A program made the position numbers and the translations under genes. Positions 56,901 to 60,000 of a DNA stretch of 60,000 nucleotides are shown here, one piece after another. The stretch spans positions 12,965,962 through 13,025,961 of the forward strand of contig NC_134034.1 in the NCBI RefSeq assembly GCF_964204645.1, read 5' to 3'. The notes beneath the pieces are model-generated. The model saw only the letters and a program-made list of their open reading frames with translations, was not told where the DNA came from and did no database searches. The DNA is from Tubulanus polymorphus (lineage: Eukaryota; Nemertea; Palaeonemertea; Tubulaniformes; Tubulanidae). Position 1 is the first letter of the stretch. Each line of letters begins with the position of its first letter.

Positions 56901-59189
56901 ATAGAAATAGATACGTACGTGCTGCTTCCCGGCATTCAGAACTAGAAACTGGTTCCCGGTAGTGAGAACTAGAGACTGGTTGCCGGCCGTGCCGGAGTGT
57001 CAGATATATAAGCGATGTTCTTACCTGTGAATGATGGGCGTTGAGATGTAACGTGCTGTTAAAGCTACCGCAAAAACGTCTCGTTTTTTTCATTCGATCT
57101 TGCGAGTTTTATACATCTTTTTGACTGAAAAATATTTGATCAGATGTCGATGAACGGCTTCAGGTTAAACACTACACCGAAGAATAGATTAAATTCCTTC
57201 TATTTACAGAATCGATTCAGCTATTTTACGTTTGTTGAATCTTGATGCATTGAACTAATTGCACCTGTTTTGCTATGGTTATATTGTTCGAATATCTAAG
57301 TTGTTTTTTTTTGGTAACATTTTGTGAAGATTTTGTTCGTAAGGATGGTAAACTGAGGTCCACGCAAATATGACTAAATCTCGTAAAGGCTGCTGAAGAT
57401 TCAATCAGGTTTCAGTTCCACAGTTTAACAGTTCCACGGTGTAACAGTTCTACGGTGTAACCGTTCCACGTCGTAACAGCTCCACGGTGTAACAGCTCCA
57501 CAGTTCCACAGGAGTTCCACGATGAAACAGTTCCACAGTGTAACAGTTCACTTGAATTGAACAAAACATTTGACTATAAGAAATCTAGTTATTCCACAGT
57601 GTTCTACAGACTCAGTTCTGGGTCAACGAATTTCAACTCTAGACTCAAATTTAACCAGCTGGAGCCATCCAGCACAGTGAAACCTGTCTCCACGACTGTT
57701 TAACTTGGCTCTAGGGCCGTGGAACTGGTTCTAGGACTACTGCTAAATTGGCTCCAGGGCTGTTGAACTTGGCTCTAGGACTGTTGAACTTGCTCCAGGA
57801 CTGTGTAACTGGCTCCAGGACTATGGAACTTGGTGAAGACTATCTTTTTAAAGTTTTCACATTCGGAATCTATTCTCGTGTTACCTATGTCGTTTGTTTT
57901 CTGTATTTGCAGTTAAATCGACACGAACTTGTTCAATTTGGGGAAAATGGGCGAAAAAAACGAATTACAAAAATTGTTTCAACGCAGTAAGTATCAATAA
58001 AATCCTTGATTGTATTGCTCACTAGTTATGCTCCTTTCAAACCGACCCTACTAGTCTAATTTAGTCCACTTGTCCAATTATAAATACACCCTTTAATAAT
58101 TGGTCCATGCCCTTGAAGTTATCAGCCACGCCTGTAATACAGGCTATATTCGTGAGTCAGTAATTTCTGCCACGTTTGAGTTGCCTGGAAAACTGCATGA
58201 TTGAAAATAGTTAACCTTAGGAAATGTAATGAATGAATGATATAGGGTTATAATAGAGTGGTCGTTGTCTTTAACACAGAACCGTATTGTGATTGGGGTT
58301 GATTGTTTATGCAGGGTTGTTCGTTATACCGAGATCCAGATATACTCAGCTCCTGCGGGTCGTTTAACACAGAACTGTATTGTGATTGGGGTTGATTGTT
58401 TATGCAGGGTTGTTCGTTATACCGAGATCCAGATATACTCAGCTCCTGCGGGTCGTTTAACACAGAACTGTATTGTGATTGGGGTTGATTGTTTATACAG
58501 GGTTGTTCGTTATAGCGAGATCCAGATATACTCAGCTCCTGCGGGTCGTTTAACACAGAACTGTATTGTGATTGGGGTTGATTGTTTATACAGGGTTGTT
58601 CGTTATACCGAGATCCAGATATACTCAGCTCCTGCGGGTCGTTTAACACAGAACTGTATTGTGATTGGGGTTGATTGTTTATACAGGGTTGTTCGTTATA
58701 CCGAGATCCAGATATACTCAGCTCCTGCGGGTCGTTTAACACAGAACTTGTTTGTGGGTTGTTCTTTAGTGTTTATACAGGGTTGTTCTTTGTACAGTTC
58801 AGGCAGCATACTGAGCTCCTGCGGGTTGTTTGCTTTGACGCAGAACTGTTTTGTGATGGGGTTCAGTATAGATTGTTTACGCAGAGCTGGTTTTTCAAAT
58901 ATCGTGTTTAACTTTTTTTTTCAAATATCTGCTGTTCAAATAAACGCATACGCGTGGCATAGCGCGTCAGCACAACATAGATTTATTATATAGCTGACTC
59001 AAGTTGTTGTTTCAGAAAAATCAGAATTCTGAAAAATCTACCTTTTTCGAGTGTAACATTGCAATGATTTATTTTGTTTCAGGGTGAGATGAAGGTTATT
59101 CTAAAGATCGCGGTTTATGTCGGGTTTGGTTGTAATATCACCAGTATGGTTTGCCTAGTGTTGGCCACGTTCATTTATATTTACTTCAG
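50917..59189 (+). CDS. Class B (secretin-type) GPCR, 5' part; continues beyond window
   Basis: Exons: 50917-50979 (signal peptide MKPPLFAVAVVLIIVSVLF), 54219-54573, 54942-55076, 57913-57986 and 59083-59189. Phases 0, 1, 1, 0 join perfectly and the last exon ends in phase 2, so the rest of the 7TM region lies past 60000. The hormone-receptor domain has paired cysteines WRSCCRAAQQCCDRQL, then CPMAWDGVSCWDHT, QNCPLYY, and RTCSIWGKW with NYKNC. TM1 is LKIAVYVGFGCNITSMVCL. N-linked sites are NET, NLT and NTT. The domain binds peptide hormones and the receptor signals through G proteins. Subfamily is not assignable from this part. Introns hold foldback, MITE and minisatellite DNA. Confidence 0.88.
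51789..51930. repeat. Pyrimidine-rich microsatellite
   Basis: CTCCCTCTCTCCGCTCCC-type imperfect tract of about 130 bp in the first intron of the class B receptor. A G-run tract of about 11 G lies near 51569. Confidence 0.8.
52185..52275. repeat. GACCAGTCACTGGT palindromic repeats, left cluster
   Basis: Four copies of GTGACCAGTCACTGGT-like words, each itself an inverted repeat. A second cluster lies at 53020-53150, on the other side of the Penelope-like fragment. Confidence 0.75.
52276..52800 (+). pseudogene. Penelope-like retroelement fragment (RT end plus GIY-YIG)
   Basis: In plus-strand frames interrupted by stops and frameshifts: a KSRIVVPYVPC-like stretch near 52360, NTDIIFKYNN near 52430, IKSLV and a HCRCLDCDNF-type Cys motif near 52510, then ETGRSISVHIKEHKKDI at 52535-52585 and ESPLISTYSNPCVNG near 52680. 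That order (RT C-terminus, Cys finger, GIY-YIG ETGRS...H) is typical of Penelope-like elements. Clearly dead. Confidence 0.65.
53020..53150. repeat. GACCAGTGACTGGTGGTCAG repeats, right cluster
   Basis: About five diverged copies of GTGACC-xx-TCACTGGTGGTCA type words, related to the cluster at 52185-52275. Confidence 0.7.
53152..53338. mobile_element. 187-bp MITE with TTA target duplication
   Basis: Ends CAGGAGTGGTGTTGGAACC and, inverted, CAGGCGGGTTGGAAGC, flanked by TTA at 53149-53151 and 53339-53341. A 3-bp TTA duplication suggests a PIF/Harbinger-type non-autonomous element. A fragment of another right end (GAAATTGCTTCCAACCCGCC) recurs at about 53463. Confidence 0.7.
53815..53910. repeat. 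GGCAGC hexamer and AGC triplet repeat
   Basis: About 7 GGCAGC units followed by about 13 AGC triplets, in the first intron of the class B receptor. It would encode Gly-Ser/Ser runs, but the surrounding frame has no gene support. Confidence 0.85.
54601..54877. mobile_element. 277-bp MITE, TA target site
   Basis: Perfect 14-bp terminal inverted repeat GCCGCGATCACACG (54601-54614) and its complement (54864-54877), flanked by TA on both sides. The interior has repeated GGGCCAAATTTGGCCCG palindromes. A TA duplication suggests Tc1/mariner-like mobilisation. Lies between exons 2 and 3 of the class B receptor. Confidence 0.85.
55719..56232. mobile_element. Giant palindrome (foldback element) 1
   Basis: Arms of over 200 bp: the left arm (TGTCTGTCACAC, GCGACGTTTTGGTCCGTAAT, TTTGTTCAGTAAGGAATTTG, AGCATACGCTCGCGTAATGC) is mirrored in the right arm (56026-56232) around a centre near 55975. 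Identity by eye is about 90 percent, with small indels. Confidence 0.88.
56235..56719. mobile_element. Giant palindrome (foldback element) 2
   Basis: Adjacent 485-bp inverted repeat. The left arm starts ATTTCAACCTG and includes GGGTGGCCTAGCTC, TTTTTTAATCCATTTGAAAC and AAGTGACTCCATGATTTGAA; the right arm mirrors it and ends CAGGTTGAAAT at 56719. The centre is near 56478, with a short loop (about 15-20 bp). Confidence 0.88.
57415..57840. repeat. CAGTTCCACGGTGTAA repeat and CTCCAGGACTGT repeat
   Basis: About nine units of the AACAGTTCCACGGTGT type at 57415-57555, then about seven units of GAACTTGGCTCTAGGACTGT at 57690-57835. Intronic, just before the class B receptor exon at 57913. Confidence 0.8.
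58268..58745. repeat. 93-bp minisatellite (5 copies)
   Basis: Five nearly identical 93-bp units (TTTAACACAGAACTGTATTG, TGATTGGGGTTGATTG, GAGATCCAGATATACTCAGC, TCCTGCGGGTCG), with a degraded sixth to about 58850. Because 93 divides by three, frames stay open on both strands (31-residue repeats), but the array is intronic. Confidence 0.95.
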
Positions 59190-60000
59190 GTAAATCGTTT
59201 AAACGTTTCTAATTTATCAAAACGGCCCCACCGCCGCCGACACCACACTGCTCGACCATTCAGGAGCCAGTTCCACAGTTGTTACGAGTGGAACTCATGG
59301 TCCGCCGGTTTGTGGAAATGATAAATTTTCGTTTCGTTGTATTATTTTCTAGCGTTCCGTTTACAGCGAGTTTCGGGTAAAACGATTATTTCTGAACGCA
59401 GTATAATAATCCGTACTAATTTCCGGTCTCCTGTTCGGGAGATTTTTAAAACCGCTTTTGAAACCGAGGTCGCGTCGACTCGCTTCTAGTTCCCGTCATG
59501 CCGCGCGCGCACTTGTGCATTGATTCAACACTGACAACATGACTTACTCCGGCAGTCGACCATCCACCAGGGGGCGCTAGTGGGCCTTCATATTCTAAAG
59601 TAACTTGTGTGTATTTTCTTTTTTTTGGTTTCATCAATAGAAAAAAAGGAATTTATTTGCACTCCAACCATTTCCGCGGTATGCGGGGGGAGACAATGAA
59701 ATATACCATAGTTACAAAACTATAGAAAGTAAAAATTTTTAATGAAATAGTTAGAAATACAAACATACACTGTTTACAATAGAAGACCCACTGTGAATGA
59801 CGCCACCTGGTGGGAACCATCGGAAATACGAGTCATATATCCATCCATTAAAAAAACTAAAGCATTTTTCAAGCACTCGGAATTCAAACAGTCTGCTGTT
59901 GGATTTTACATTAACGCTTAGATTTGAAATACGTTTATAGCGAACGAGTATTTATAGTAATAACGATTATACTTATAATATTGATAATATTAATAGATTA
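59190..60000. other. Intron of the class B receptor, window end
   Basis: Starts with the donor GTAAAT after the TM1 exon. No further exon recognised to 60000. Bases 59262-59305 contain CAGTTCCACAGTTG and GTGGAACTC, the word used in other arrays. The rest is AT-rich. Confidence 0.55.

Noticed and set aside
58248-58993. 31-residue repeat proteins on both strands
   Set aside because: Artefact of the 93-bp intronic array.

Overview
This window is nuclear DNA from an invertebrate animal. Genes are split by short GT-AG introns, intergenic DNA is full of minisatellites and palindromic (foldback/MITE-like) repeats, and there are no operons. Secreted PAN/Apple proteins, divergent single-exon peptide-type GPCRs and a DUF4062-NACHT-WD40 giant suggest a lophotrochozoan (mollusc, brachiopod or annelid grade). 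That placement is an inference from gene style, not from a marker gene. All exon joins below were checked by hand for GT/AG borders and reading phase.

Layout. 0.8-2.9 kb (-): a complete four-exon secreted PAN-domain gene. 3.0-3.45 kb: a large CT microsatellite. 3.76-4.74 kb (+): an intronless rhodopsin-class GPCR. 4.87-6.8 kb (-): a second PAN paralogue whose stop codon lies inside a 33-bp minisatellite. 8.1-9.1 kb (-): a second intronless GPCR. 10.1-25.1 kb (-): a ten-coding-exon DUF4062-NACHT-WD40 (STAND ATPase) gene ending in about 18-20 copies of a 14-residue Thr/Pro repeat. 25.9-30.4 kb: minisatellite-rich DNA holding a three-exon secreted PAN-WSC gene (-) with a higher-order repeat directly upstream. 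30.98-37.98 kb (+): a concentrative nucleoside transporter (SLC28-like). 39.9-42.7 kb (+): an organic-ion transporter (SLC22-like). 44.46-46.28 kb (+): an ARF GTPase with an altered P-loop. 46.3-50.9 kb: gene-poor, with nested transposons and a tRNA-headed SINE. 50.9 to beyond 59.2 kb (+): the 5' part of a class B (secretin-type) GPCR, running off the window.

The genes do not form one pathway. Three are membrane receptors, two are plasma-membrane transporters, three are secreted PAN-type proteins, one is a cytosolic STAND ATPase and one is a small GTPase.

The most unusual signals are at the junction of repeats and genes: (i) a 37-bp array that copies the splice acceptor and first 20 exon bases of a nucleoside-transporter exon 13 times, with a second 39-bp case in the same gene; (ii) a 33-bp array made of copies of the last codons and stop of the second PAN gene; (iii) a recurring hairpin with constant flanks and covarying stems in three repeat loci; (iv) an ARF protein lacking the Mg-binding P-loop threonine; and (v) a shared GTGGAACTG word seeding several independent arrays.
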